In this document: positions 7,289 through 14,523 of the stretch, in pieces
Numbering within the stretch: the stretch's first letter is position 1
Layout of the letters: the number at the start of each line of letters is the position of its first letter
Assembly (NCBI GenBank): GCA_030615565.1
Contig: JAUWZC010000015.1
Location: 1 to 19,490 of the forward strand
Direction of reading: 5' to 3'
DNA from: Desulfobacteraceae bacterium
Lineage (GTDB): Bacteria; Desulfobacterota; DSM-4660; Desulfatiglandales; B25-G16
Length of the DNA: 19,490 nt
Program-made: the position numbers and the translations under genes
Notes under the pieces: model-generated
Seen by the model: only the letters and a program-made list of their open reading frames with translations
Database searches by the model: none
What the model was told of the DNA's origin: nothing

Positions 7289-8193
7289 AAAAAGATCTTT
7301 TAACCCTAAAGGATCTCACAAAAGAGGATATAGTTGACATTATAAAACGAGCAGAGGAGATCAAAAAAGGTCCCCTGAAAAAAGTTAAGCCATTGGCGGA
7401 TCACACTATCGGTCTAATCTTTGATAAACAATCAACTCGAACAAGGGTTTCCTTTGAAGTGGCAATATACAAATTAGGGGGTAATGCTATTTTTCTTACA
7501 TCTTCTGACACCCAGATCGCTCGAGGTGAACCGGTAAAGGACACAGCCAGAGTTCTTTCATCCTATGTAGATGGCCTGATAGTCAGAACATACTCTCAGA
7601 AACAGGTGGAAGAATTGGCCAAATGGTCCAGTATCCCGGTTATAAATGCCCTGACTGATATGTATCATCCATGCCAGGTCTTAAGTGACCTAATGACCGT
7701 AGATGAAAATAGGGTCTCACTCGATAATCTGAGGGTAGCCTGGATTGGTGATGGAAATAATGTAGCCAATTCCTGGATAAATGCCGCTACTATAATGAAA
7801 TTTGAACTTACCATGGCCTTCCCAGAAGGATATCTACCTAGTCCTGATATCCTTGCCAACACCTCAAGCAATGTAAAACTTGTCAGTACTCCTCAAGAAG
7901 CTGTTACAGAAGCCAATATAATATATACAGATGTATGGGCCAGTATGGGTCAAGAAGATGAAAGAGAACAAAGAATAAATGATTTTAATGGCTGGCAGGT
8001 TAATCAATCCCTGATTGATCTGGCAGACAAAGATGTCATGGTTATGCATTGCCTTCCAGCCCATAGAGGAGAGGAAATAACAGATGAAGTTATGGAGGGC
8101 CCCAGATCTATCATTTTTGCTCAGGCAGAAAATAAGCTCTATGTACATCAGGCTACATTAGAAAAGTACTTAAAGCCCGCCCTGGTGCTATAA
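7285..8193 (+). CDS. argF: Ornithine carbamoyltransferase
   Basis: Transfers the carbamoyl group from carbamoyl phosphate to ornithine, giving citrulline. Carbamoyl-phosphate sites STRTR (50-54) and HPCQ (128-131) and ornithine-side motifs DVWASMGQE (216-224) and HCLPAHRGEE (255-264) are all present, which separates it from aspartate carbamoyltransferase and from the acetylornithine variant. The length of 302 is normal. The last residues (KPALVL) and the stop codon are encoded by the left end of dispersed repeat R2, so the C-terminus appears to have been rewritten by the insertion. The fold core ends before that point, so activity is probably kept. Confidence 0.94.
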   Translation: MKKDLLTLKDLTKEDIVDIIKRAEEIKKGPLKKVKPLADHTIGLIFDKQSTRTRVSFEVAIYKLGGNAIFLTSSDTQIARGEPVKDTARVLSSYVDGLIVRTYSQKQVEELAKWSSIPVINALTDMYHPCQVLSDLMTVDENRVSLDNLRVAWIGDGNNVANSWINAATIMKFELTMAFPEGYLPSPDILANTSSNVKLVSTPQEAVTEANIIYTDVWASMGQEDEREQRINDFNGWQVNQSLIDLADKDVMVMHCLPAHRGEEITDEVMEGPRSIIFAQAENKLYVHQATLEKYLKPALVL

Positions 8194-8277
8194 GTTCTAA
8201 TCAGCCTACCGAGTCAATAAGCCAGTATGTGCTCAATCATCCTATTAATCCTATAGACCAGGATTGGGCCAGGGTTT
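8175..8277 (+). repeat. Dispersed repeat family R, copy R2 (overlaps the argF 3' end)
   Basis: Left end GCCCGCCCTGGTGC, right end CCAGGATTGGGCCAGGG plus TTTAA, with a central block resembling the 37-base internal unit (CAGTATGTGCTCAATCATCCTA). It starts inside argF, provides its TAA stop (8191-8193) and is followed by AAAGTGAGCTAAAGTGCC, a short motif also seen near R1. Same orientation as R1 and as the arg genes. Confidence 0.75.
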
Positions 8278-8358
8278 AAAGTGAGCTAAAGTGCCTAAGT
8301 TTATTAGTTAACTCAAAAATCTCAACTAATAAAGCAAACACTAAAAAAGAGAACAAAA

Positions 8359-9567
8359 ATGACTCAAAAGATAAAAAAGATTGTATTGGCCTATTCTGGT
8401 GGCCTTGATACATCAGTTATACCTTCTTGGCTTAAAGAGACTTACGAATGTCCAGTAATTGCCTATAGTAGTGATCTCGGTCAGGAAGACAATATTGATG
8501 AACTAAAAAAAAGGGCCCTTGAAGCAGGTGCAGATGAAGTAATTATCGAAGATCTGAGGGAAGAATTCGTTAGAGAATTTGTCTGGCCAGCCTTAAGAGC
8601 AAATGCCATTTATGAAAATAACTACCTCTTGGGCACCTCTCTTGCCAGACCACTTATAGCCAAACATCAGGTGGATGTAGCAAAAAATAAAGGTGCAGAT
8701 GCAGTTAGCCATGGGGCTACGGGAAAGGGGAATGATCAGGTCAGATTTGAGCTTGCCTATATGGCCCTGGATCCAACACTAAAAATCATCTCCCCATGGA
8801 AGATATGGGATTTCAAGGGAAGAGAAGACTTAATTAGATATGCCAGGAAAAAGAGTATAACCATACCTATTACCAAGGAAAAACCTTACAGCAGTGATAG
8901 AAACCTTCTCCATATGAGCTTTGAGGGTGGTGTCTTGGAAGATCCATGGCGGGAACCATCAGAGGATATGTTTGTCATGTCTGTATCTCCACAAGATGCC
9001 CCGGACAAGGCCACCTATGTAGAAATAGACTTCGTTAATGGAAATCCTGTAGCTATTGATGATGAGAGGCTTTCGCCTGCAAATCTCCTCATGAGACTCA
9101 ATGAATTGGGGGGTAAAAATGGCATAGGTCGGGTGGATATAGTGGAAAATAGATATGTAGGTATGAAATCGAGGGGTGTATACGAGACCCCTGGTGGAAC
9201 GATCTTAAGGATTGCCCATATTGCAATAGAATCCATCACTATGGACAGAGAGGTTATGCATATACGTGATGGATTGACACCTAAGTATTCTGAGATGATT
9301 TACTATGGTTACTGGTTCGCCCCTGAAAGAAAGATGCTTCAGAGCCTTATCGATGAAACACAAAAAAATGTCACTGGCAAGGTACGGCTTAAATTATATA
9401 AGGGTAACTGCACTGTAGTTGGGAGAAAATCTGACTTTTCACTCTACAATGATGAATTTGTAACATTTGAAGAAGATACGGTATATAATCAGAAGGATGC
9501 GGAGGGATTTATCAGGCTTAGTGGTCTTAGATTAAAAATTGCAAATCTCATGAGACGGGGAAAATAA
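8359..9567 (+). CDS. argG: Argininosuccinate synthase
   Basis: Joins citrulline and aspartate using ATP to give argininosuccinate. The 402-residue product has the N-type ATP pyrophosphatase P-loop YSGGLDTS (12-19) at its very start, then the family segments SHGATGKGNDQVRFE and SDRNLLHMSFEGG, and the C-terminal tetramerisation region. The ribosome-binding site is weak (purine-rich AAAGAGA). argH begins one base after the stop, so the two are almost certainly co-translated. Repeat R2 and about 80 further bases separate it from argF. Confidence 0.95.
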   Translation: MTQKIKKIVLAYSGGLDTSVIPSWLKETYECPVIAYSSDLGQEDNIDELKKRALEAGADEVIIEDLREEFVREFVWPALRANAIYENNYLLGTSLARPLIAKHQVDVAKNKGADAVSHGATGKGNDQVRFELAYMALDPTLKIISPWKIWDFKGREDLIRYARKKSITIPITKEKPYSSDRNLLHMSFEGGVLEDPWREPSEDMFVMSVSPQDAPDKATYVEIDFVNGNPVAIDDERLSPANLLMRLNELGGKNGIGRVDIVENRYVGMKSRGVYETPGGTILRIAHIAIESITMDREVMHIRDGLTPKYSEMIYYGYWFAPERKMLQSLIDETQKNVTGKVRLKLYKGNCTVVGRKSDFSLYNDEFVTFEEDTVYNQKDAEGFIRLSGLRLKIANLMRRGK

Positions 9568-9568
9568 A

Positions 9569-10948
9569 ATGGGTGACAAGCTCTGGGGAGGCAGCTTCAA
9601 ATCTGATACAGATAAAATCGTAGATAACTTTAATGCCTCCATAAAGTTTGATAAAAGGCTCTATAAAGAGGATATTGAAGGGAGCATGGTATATTGTAGG
9701 ATGCTTGCAAAACAGGGTATAATCACTTCAAATGAAGCTGCAACCATCCTGAATGCCTTAAAGGAGATTTATAGTGAAATTGAACGAGGTGATTTCGCCT
9801 TTGATGAGACACTGGAGGACATCCACACCCATATTGAAAAGGCCCTGGTAAGAAAAATTGGCCCATTAGGTGAAACTATCTATACTGGAAGAAGTAGAAA
9901 CGATCAGATAGTGCTTGATACAAGATTATACGTAAAAAATTCAACTATCAAAATCACCAACCTGATAAAAGAGTTTCAGTTATCCTTGATAGAGGTGGCA
10001 GAAAAAAATCAGGATTTGATTATGCCAGGGTACACTCATCTCCAGCGGGCTCAACCTATACTTTTGGCCCATCATCTGCTGGCCTACTACGAAATGCTGA
10101 AGAGAGATAGGAGCCGGTATGAGGAGGTCTTAAAAAGAACAAATGTGCTTCCTCTGGGCAGCGCAGCATTGGCAGGAACTACCTTTAACATCGATAGAGA
10201 ATTTTTGTCCAGGGAACTAAAAATGGAAAACGTTACTGCTAACAGCATGGATGCAGTATCTGACAGGGATTATATAGTTGAGTTTATCTTCACTTCTGCC
10301 CTCTTAATGATGCATCTTTCCCGTCTTAGCGAAGAATTGATTATTTGGTCAACCCAGGAATTTAACTTTATAGAGATCTCAGATGCCTTTGCTACTGGTA
10401 GCAGTATAATGCCGCAGAAGAAAAACCCGGATATACCTGAGCTCATCAGGGGAAAAACCGGAAGAATATATGGTAATTTGATTTCCCTTTTAACAATGAT
10501 GAAAGGTCTTCCTCTTACCTATAACAAGGATATGCAGGAAGATAAGGAACCCCTCTTTGATACCGTTGATACAGTAGAGAAATCAGTTACAATCTTTTCC
10601 AGGCTCTTAAAAGAGATAAGTTTTAAAAGAGAGAACATCAAAAAGGCAACTGAGAAAGGATATCTGGTTGCAACAGATCTGGCTGATTATCTTACTTATA
10701 AGGGTATGACATTCAGGAAGGCCCATCACATTGTAGGTGACATGATCCTATCGGCTAAAGAGAAAAAAAAGGAATTACATCACCTTGACTTACATGAAAT
10801 GAAACACTTCAGTCCCCTTATTGAGAATGATGTCTACGGATGGCTAGATCCCGTATCATGTATCAAGCGCAGAAACATCAAGGGAGGAACTGGGCCTGAG
10901 ACAGTTGAAAAAGCATTGAGCAAGGCAAAGGAAGAGCTAAAATCATGA
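9569..10948 (+). CDS. argH: Argininosuccinate lyase
   Basis: Splits argininosuccinate into arginine and fumarate, the last step of the pathway; homotetramer of the fumarase/aspartase superfamily. The 459 residues include TGRSRND (106-112), GYTHLQRAQ (154-162) and the mobile signature loop GSSIMPQKKNP (277-287) containing the catalytic Ser. The N-terminus MGDKLWGGSF is typical and supports the start. The 3' end overlaps the lipoprotein gene by four bases (ATGA). Confidence 0.96.
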   Translation: MGDKLWGGSFKSDTDKIVDNFNASIKFDKRLYKEDIEGSMVYCRMLAKQGIITSNEAATILNALKEIYSEIERGDFAFDETLEDIHTHIEKALVRKIGPLGETIYTGRSRNDQIVLDTRLYVKNSTIKITNLIKEFQLSLIEVAEKNQDLIMPGYTHLQRAQPILLAHHLLAYYEMLKRDRSRYEEVLKRTNVLPLGSAALAGTTFNIDREFLSRELKMENVTANSMDAVSDRDYIVEFIFTSALLMMHLSRLSEELIIWSTQEFNFIEISDAFATGSSIMPQKKNPDIPELIRGKTGRIYGNLISLLTMMKGLPLTYNKDMQEDKEPLFDTVDTVEKSVTIFSRLLKEISFKRENIKKATEKGYLVATDLADYLTYKGMTFRKAHHIVGDMILSAKEKKKELHHLDLHEMKHFSPLIENDVYGWLDPVSCIKRRNIKGGTGPETVEKALSKAKEELKS

Positions 10949-11253
10949 ACGTAAAAAATTTGATAAGGCTCCTTATTCTGATACCACTTCTAATGGTATT
11001 GATAGGTTGTGGCAGAAAAGGACCGCCAACGCTTCCCAAAGAACCCTCTTCCCTAACCATAGCAATTTGGAATCAAAGAGAACATAAAGATTTGAGTTGT
11101 GATTTGCGAGTTACGAGTGTAGCAGTTAATAACGTTTTAAACATTTGGTATTTGAATTTCGGATTTGTTTATGATTTCGACCTGCCCGCCATCCGGCAGG
11201 CGGGTATTCGGATTTCGGATTTATTTTCTGTCAGAAAAATACAGATTTCATAA
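10945..11253 (+). CDS. Small lipoprotein (LptM/YifL-like N-terminus) with aberrant C-terminal tail
   Basis: The first about 36 residues form a lipoprotein signal: basic MNVKNLIR, a hydrophobic stretch and the lipobox LIGC (Cys22), followed by GRKGPP. The GCGxKGP motif marks the LptM/YifL-type lipoproteins that often sit between argH and lysA in proteobacteria. From about residue 37 (nucleotide 11053) the sequence no longer looks like protein: it reads through low-complexity AT-rich DNA of the type seen in other gaps here and through a REP-like palindrome at 11181-11204. I infer that the native 3' end was lost, with lysA missing from its usual place. The short signal-plus-motif part may still be made. 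Confidence 0.6.
   Translation: MNVKNLIRLLILIPLLMVLIGCGRKGPPTLPKEPSSLTIAIWNQREHKDLSCDLRVTSVAVNNVLNIWYLNFGFVYDFDLPAIRQAGIRISDLFSVRKIQIS
11181..11204. repeat. REP-like GC-rich palindrome (24 bp)
   Basis: CCTGCCCGCC then ATCCGGCAGGCGGG: the outer bases can form a CCTGCC/GGCAGG or CCCGCC/GGCGGG stem. It is the exact reverse complement of 18223-18246 and near-identical to a copy at 17759-17782. Here it lies inside the reading frame of the lipoprotein tail, surrounded by TTCGGATTT-type repeats. Confidence 0.8.
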
Positions 11254-11278
11254 CAAACGTAATACTTAGGAGGTCAAA

Positions 11279-11602
11279 TTGGTAAAAGGTATGCCTAACA
11301 TGGGTAATTTGCTTAAAAAGGCACAGCAGCTTCAGGAAAAAATGTCAAAGCTGCAGGAAGAGCTAGGTGAAAAGACAGTTGAAACATCATCTGGAGGTGG
11401 AATGGTTGCTGTTATAGCAACTGGAAAACAAGAGATCGTTTCTATAAAGATTGATCCCGAGGTTGTAAATCAAGAAGATATTGAGATGTTAGAGGATCTT
11501 ATTTTAGCAGCAGTCAATGATGCCCTTTATCAGGCAAAACAAATGGTCAGTGAAGAGATGACCAAATTAACCGGTGGAGTAAAGATACCGGGCTTTATGT
11601 AA
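11279..11602 (+). CDS. ybaB: YbaB/EbfC family nucleoid-associated protein
   Basis: Small DNA-binding dimer linked to nucleoid organisation and recombination. The 107 residues show the family pattern: a long N-terminal helix MGNLLKKAQQLQEKMSKLQEEL, then GGGMVAVIATGKQEIVSIKIDPEVV, then EDLILAAVNDALYQAKQM, ending in VKIPGFM. The start is a TTG at 11279 with AGGAGG (11268-11273) five bases upstream; the in-frame ATG at 11291 is an alternative with poorer spacing. Usually it lies between dnaX and recR; dnaX is not upstream here, and a mobile element plus repeats now separate it from recR. Confidence 0.93.
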   Translation: MVKGMPNMGNLLKKAQQLQEKMSKLQEELGEKTVETSSGGGMVAVIATGKQEIVSIKIDPEVVNQEDIEMLEDLILAAVNDALYQAKQMVSEEMTKLTGGVKIPGFM

Positions 11603-11610
11603 GGAATTTA

Positions 11611-11780
11611 GTATCTGCTCAAAATTTGAAGGAGTGGCATGGGTGTCTTTTTTTGTTATGCCCTTCAAATCCCGTTAAACGGGACAACTAAGCTGAGTTA
11701 TATTTAAGGGCATAAGCAAAAAAAGATACCCATGCCTAAAGAACAAGCAGCTTGAAATTCACTAGATTTTGAGCAATTAC
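11611..11780. mobile_element. 170-bp MITE-like element with 15-bp terminal inverted repeats and 8-bp target duplication
   Basis: Left terminus GTATCTGCTCAAAAT (11611-11625) and the reverse complement of the right terminus, GTAATTGCTCAAAAT (11766-11780), agree at 13 of 15 positions. Immediately outside are exact 8-base direct repeats GGAATTTA at 11603-11610 and 11781-11788, the form of a target-site duplication. Inside are 30-base arms (11636-11665 and 11706-11736) that are complementary except for one mismatch and one extra base, a further pair ATTTGAAGG/CCTTCAAAT, and a palindrome TCCCGTTAAACGGGA (11670-11684). No transposase ORF is present. GTAA-type ends with 8-bp duplications recall the IS66 family, so a non-autonomous derivative mobilised by an IS66-like transposase is my best guess. 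It begins right after the ybaB stop. Confidence 0.75.
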
Positions 11781-11866
11781 GGAATTTACGATGTTCGATT
11801 TGCGATATGGGATATAAGATGTGAGCGTATCACATATTGCATATCTCATTTAAATTTAGGCAATTT

Positions 11867-11982
11867 TAACCCTGGACCAGTCCCCTGGCCCAGACCTGGC
11901 CTATAATTTTAATAGGTTGATAAGAGCACATAGCGCTTTATAGACCTAACAGTTTGTTTAAGCACGTCGCGCCAGGGCAGGC
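11867..11982 (-). repeat. Dispersed repeat family R, copy R3a
   Basis: Read on the minus strand it runs from GCCTGCCCTGGCGCGAC to the CCAGG...CTGGGCCAGGG end, closely matching R1 over its whole length. Its outer end contains a partial duplication: CCCTGGACCAG (11870-11880) followed by CCCTGGCCCAG (11883-11893). The junction CCCTGGCCCAGACCTGGC (11883-11900) is the uninterrupted form of the site that carries a REP palindrome in R4 and R6. Confidence 0.8.
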
Positions 11983-12068
11983 TGGCCTATATTCTACTAG
12001 GCTGATTCGAGCACATACTGGCTTATAGAGTTAGTAGGCTGATTAGAGTGTATAGCGCTAGGGCGGGC
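11983..12068 (-). repeat. Dispersed repeat family R, partial tandem copy R3b
   Basis: A second R unit directly abuts R3a. It lacks the CCCTGGCCCAGA end, starts at TGGCCTATA and finishes with TATAGCGCTAGGGCGGGC. It contains two internal units, TAGGCTGATTCGAGCACATA (12000-12019) and TAGGCTGATTAGAGTGTATA (12034-12053). It ends 23 bases before the recR start codon. Confidence 0.75.
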
Positions 12069-12091
12069 TTTAGCTCAATTTATGCACTTAT

Positions 12092-12697
12092 ATGGAAATT
12101 TATCCACCATCACTGGGAAGGTTAATTGAACAATTTAGCAAATTTCCTGGTATTGGAAAGAGGTCAGCGGAGAGATTAGCACTTTATGTCTTGAGGAGTC
12201 CAAAAGATCTCGCACAAGAACTGGCCCAGAGTCTTTTGGAGGTAAAAGAAAAGATCAAATTCTGTTCCGTGTGCTTTAATCTTACCGATAAGGATCCTTG
12301 CCCCATCTGCACCGATCAGAGGAGAGCAAATGGCATTATTTGCGTTGTTGAAGGACCTGGAGACCAGTTGGCCATTGAAAAATCAGGAGCCTTTAAAGGT
12401 AGATATCATATTCTGCAGGGAGTCCTTTCCCCCTTAGATGGTGTAGGAATAGAAGACATACGTATGGCCGAACTCATGTCACGTCTGAGAAAAGAAAATA
12501 TAAAGGAGGTTATACTGGCCATCAATCCAACCGTAGAAGGGGAAGTCACAGTTTCATATCTGGCCAATCTCCTGAAAGGAAAAAATTTGACTGCTACAAG
12601 AATCGCCTTAGGTATTCCCCTAGGTGGTGACCTCAAATATATAGACAGTATGACCCTGAAAAGGTCCATGGATAACCGAGCTTCTTGCGTTTCGTGA
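12092..12697 (+). CDS. recR: Recombination mediator protein RecR
   Basis: Works with RecF/RecO to load RecA onto gapped DNA. The 201 residues show the family order: helix-hairpin-helix FPGIGKRSAERLA (18-30), a zinc motif with Cys58, Cys61, Cys70 and Cys73, a Toprim domain beginning GIICVVEGPGD (81-91) and the HILQGVLSPLDGVG segment (106-119), then IPLGGDLKYIDSMTL near the end. The C-terminal few residues (NRASCVS) are less typical. No ribosome-binding site is seen: repeat R3b ends just upstream and may have displaced the original leader. Confidence 0.94.
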   Translation: MEIYPPSLGRLIEQFSKFPGIGKRSAERLALYVLRSPKDLAQELAQSLLEVKEKIKFCSVCFNLTDKDPCPICTDQRRANGIICVVEGPGDQLAIEKSGAFKGRYHILQGVLSPLDGVGIEDIRMAELMSRLRKENIKEVILAINPTVEGEVTVSYLANLLKGKNLTATRIALGIPLGGDLKYIDSMTLKRSMDNRASCVS

Positions 12698-12850
12698 TCT
12701 TGAAATCAATTATCAACAAATTACTCAAATCCTTTGTGAGAAAAAAATTCTTATACCTCCCCAGCGCATAAGATCGTTCTTATACACAGAAGCCGATCTT
12801 CATAGTCCCTAACCCAATCAAAAGTACTTCTTTTGCCTCAGTCAAATACG

Positions 12851-12893
12851 AAAAAATGAAAAGGGCATCTCGTCTCAATTCTGGGAGATGCCT
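12851..12893 (-). terminator. Intrinsic terminator of the cold-shock gene
   Basis: On the minus strand GGCATCTC (12892-12885) pairs perfectly with GAGATGCC (12871-12864) and is followed by CTTTTCATTTTTT. It lies just downstream of the minus-strand csp gene and faces recR. The remaining sequence between recR and this hairpin shows nothing I can name. Confidence 0.8.
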
Positions 12894-12915
12894 GTGGTAA
12901 TCCTATTGCAGTAAA

Positions 12916-13116
12916 CTACAGCTTTTTAACATTCTTGGCTACAGGTCCTCGGTCACTATCTTCCAAATCAAAGCTCACCTGATCACCACCTGCGAGGGTC
13001 TTGAAACTGGACGCATCAATGGAGTAGTAATGTACAAATATATCCTCACCGTCTTCCAGCTCAAAAAACCCATATCCCTTCTTATCACTGAACCATTTTA
13101 CTGTTCCTTGTGCCAA
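12916..13116 (-). CDS. Cold-shock domain protein (CspA family)
   Basis: 66-residue single OB-fold protein that binds single-stranded RNA or DNA and acts as an RNA chaperone. Both RNA-binding motifs are present: RNP1 KGYGFF (13-18) and RNP2 DIFVHY (25-30). The body SFKTLAGGDQVSFDLEDSDRGPVAKNV is standard. The start codon is TTG (13116-13114 on the minus strand), with AAAGGAGGTCA just upstream on that strand and no in-frame ATG. It is a monocistronic gene with its own terminator, placed between recR and dprA on the opposite strand. Which Csp paralogue it is cannot be told. Confidence 0.95.
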   Translation of the reverse strand: MAQGTVKWFSDKKGYGFFELEDGEDIFVHYYSIDASSFKTLAGGDQVSFDLEDSDRGPVAKNVKKL

Positions 13117-13416
13117 AGCACTGACCTCCTTTCAAAAATTTTCTATCATAGTATCAAACCTCATGCCGCCACCCTTGCAAAGGAAACAATTCTTCAGATC
13201 AAAACCAACCCGTGAATGCTAGGCCATTGATAAAATGCACCGTAATACATAGCCTTGGCAACGGTCAAAAGCACACGGAAGTGAAAATGTACCGTCAGTC
13301 GGGACAGGAAGCAGTGTATCGGAATGAGTCAACTTCTAATTAACGCGTAATAAAAAAGCTTGACTATGCTTAAGTTTGGTTATATTTCACCACAAACATA
13401 TAGTTTTAAATTCTGT
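13117..13416. other. Divergent intergenic region between csp and dprA
   Basis: About 300 bases with no convincing gene. Near 13117-13135 is the csp ribosome-binding site (minus strand). The rest should hold the csp promoter and leader, but I see no clear hexamer pair. At the right end lies the dprA promoter candidate. No R-family or REP copy is found here, unlike the other long gaps. Confidence 0.5.
13360..13386 (+). promoter_or_regulatory. Candidate promoter for dprA-topA
   Basis: TTGACT (13360-13365) and TATATT (13381-13386) each match sigma-70 hexamers at five of six positions, with a short 15-base spacer. Transcription would start close before the ATG at 13417. Confidence 0.4.
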
Positions 13417-14523
13417 ATGAAAAAATGGTCAGATAGCCAATTTAGTTGGATTGCATTAAAGATGATTCCCAACTTGGGAAACATTACTTACAAGCGCCTT
13501 CTTGATAGATTTGGTGAGCCAGCCAATGTCTTTATGGCCAAGTTAGGTGATTTAATGGAGGTAGAAGGGCTAAGAATTGAAACAGCAAAGAGAATTGCCT
13601 CCAGGGCCTGGGAAGATAATCCGGAAGACGAACTCATCGGCCTTAAAAGGAGCGGCGCCAAGTTGATAACTATCTTTGACTCCTCTTATCCAAAAGATCT
13701 CAAAGAAATTCATGATCCACCTCCACTTCTCTATCTAAAAGGCAACGATATCCCTCAAGGTAAGACAACTATTGCTGTTGTAGGTTCAAGAAATCCGACC
13801 CACTACGGTCTTAAAATTACTGAAGAAATATGCCAGAGTCTGGCCATAAGAAACATAGCTGTTACTAGTGGAATGGCCAGAGGAATAGATTCAGCTGCCC
13901 ATTGGGGTTGTTTAAGGGGAAACGGGCTTACTATTGCTGTTTTGGGTTCAGGCATAGATATTATATACCCGAAATCAAACAGAAAGCTTTTTAACCATAT
14001 TGTTGACAAAGGGTCTGTAATAACCGAGTTCCCTTTAGGATCCCCACCAGAGGCAAAAAATTTTCCCATAAGAAACAGGATTATTAGCGGCCTATCAAAG
14101 GGGATAGTAGTTGTAGAAGCTTCAAAAAGAAGTGGCTCTTTGATCACTGCCTCACTCGCATTGGAACAAGGTAGAGAAGTTCTGGCCATACCCGGTAGTA
14201 TAGAGTCCTTTAAAAGTACAGGGACTCATCTCCTTATCAAGCAAGGGGCAAAACTTGTTGAGAACGCAGATGATATATTACAAGAGCTTGGATTGAATTA
14301 TCCCTATTCCAAGGAAGTTGATATGGGCAAAAAAGTAATGCTGCCACCTATGGAAGAAGATGAAAAACAGATCTATAACATTCTGGGCAATTATCCTCTT
14401 CACATAGATCACATAGTCAGGAACAGTAAAATGGATTCCGCCAGAGTAGCCAGTCTATTAACAGGTCTTGAATTAAAGGGAGTAATCAAACAACTACCAG
14501 GGAAGATGTTTATAGTTTTTTAA
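13417..14523 (+). CDS. dprA: DNA-processing protein DprA (Smf)
   Basis: Single-stranded-DNA-binding protein that loads RecA during natural transformation; widely present in non-competent bacteria too. From the ATG at 13417 the product has 368 residues, starting MKKWSDSQFSWIALKMIPNLG; an upstream TTG at 13360 would add 19 unlikely residues and overlaps the promoter candidate. The N-terminal HhH/SAM region is followed by the Rossmann-like core with GSRNP (123-127), SGMARGID (151-158), GSGIDIIYP and NFPIRNRIISGLS (215-227), and a C-terminal winged helix (DEKQIYNIL to the end). The stop overlaps the topA ATG by one base (TAATG), the usual dprA-topA pairing. Confidence 0.93.
   Translation: MKKWSDSQFSWIALKMIPNLGNITYKRLLDRFGEPANVFMAKLGDLMEVEGLRIETAKRIASRAWEDNPEDELIGLKRSGAKLITIFDSSYPKDLKEIHDPPPLLYLKGNDIPQGKTTIAVVGSRNPTHYGLKITEEICQSLAIRNIAVTSGMARGIDSAAHWGCLRGNGLTIAVLGSGIDIIYPKSNRKLFNHIVDKGSVITEFPLGSPPEAKNFPIRNRIISGLSKGIVVVEASKRSGSLITASLALEQGREVLAIPGSIESFKSTGTHLLIKQGAKLVENADDILQELGLNYPYSKEVDMGKKVMLPPMEEDEKQIYNILGNYPLHIDHIVRNSKMDSARVASLLTGLELKGVIKQLPGKMFIVF

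Noticed and set aside
13131..13359. Possible structured RNA or intron remnant between csp and dprA
   Set aside because: Some phrases looked suggestive, but I found no paired stems or conserved intron or tRNA features.
13360..13416. Longer DprA starting at the TTG at 13360
   Set aside because: The extra 19 residues overlap a promoter-like sequence, have no ribosome-binding site and do not resemble DprA N-termini; the ATG at 13417 is preferred.
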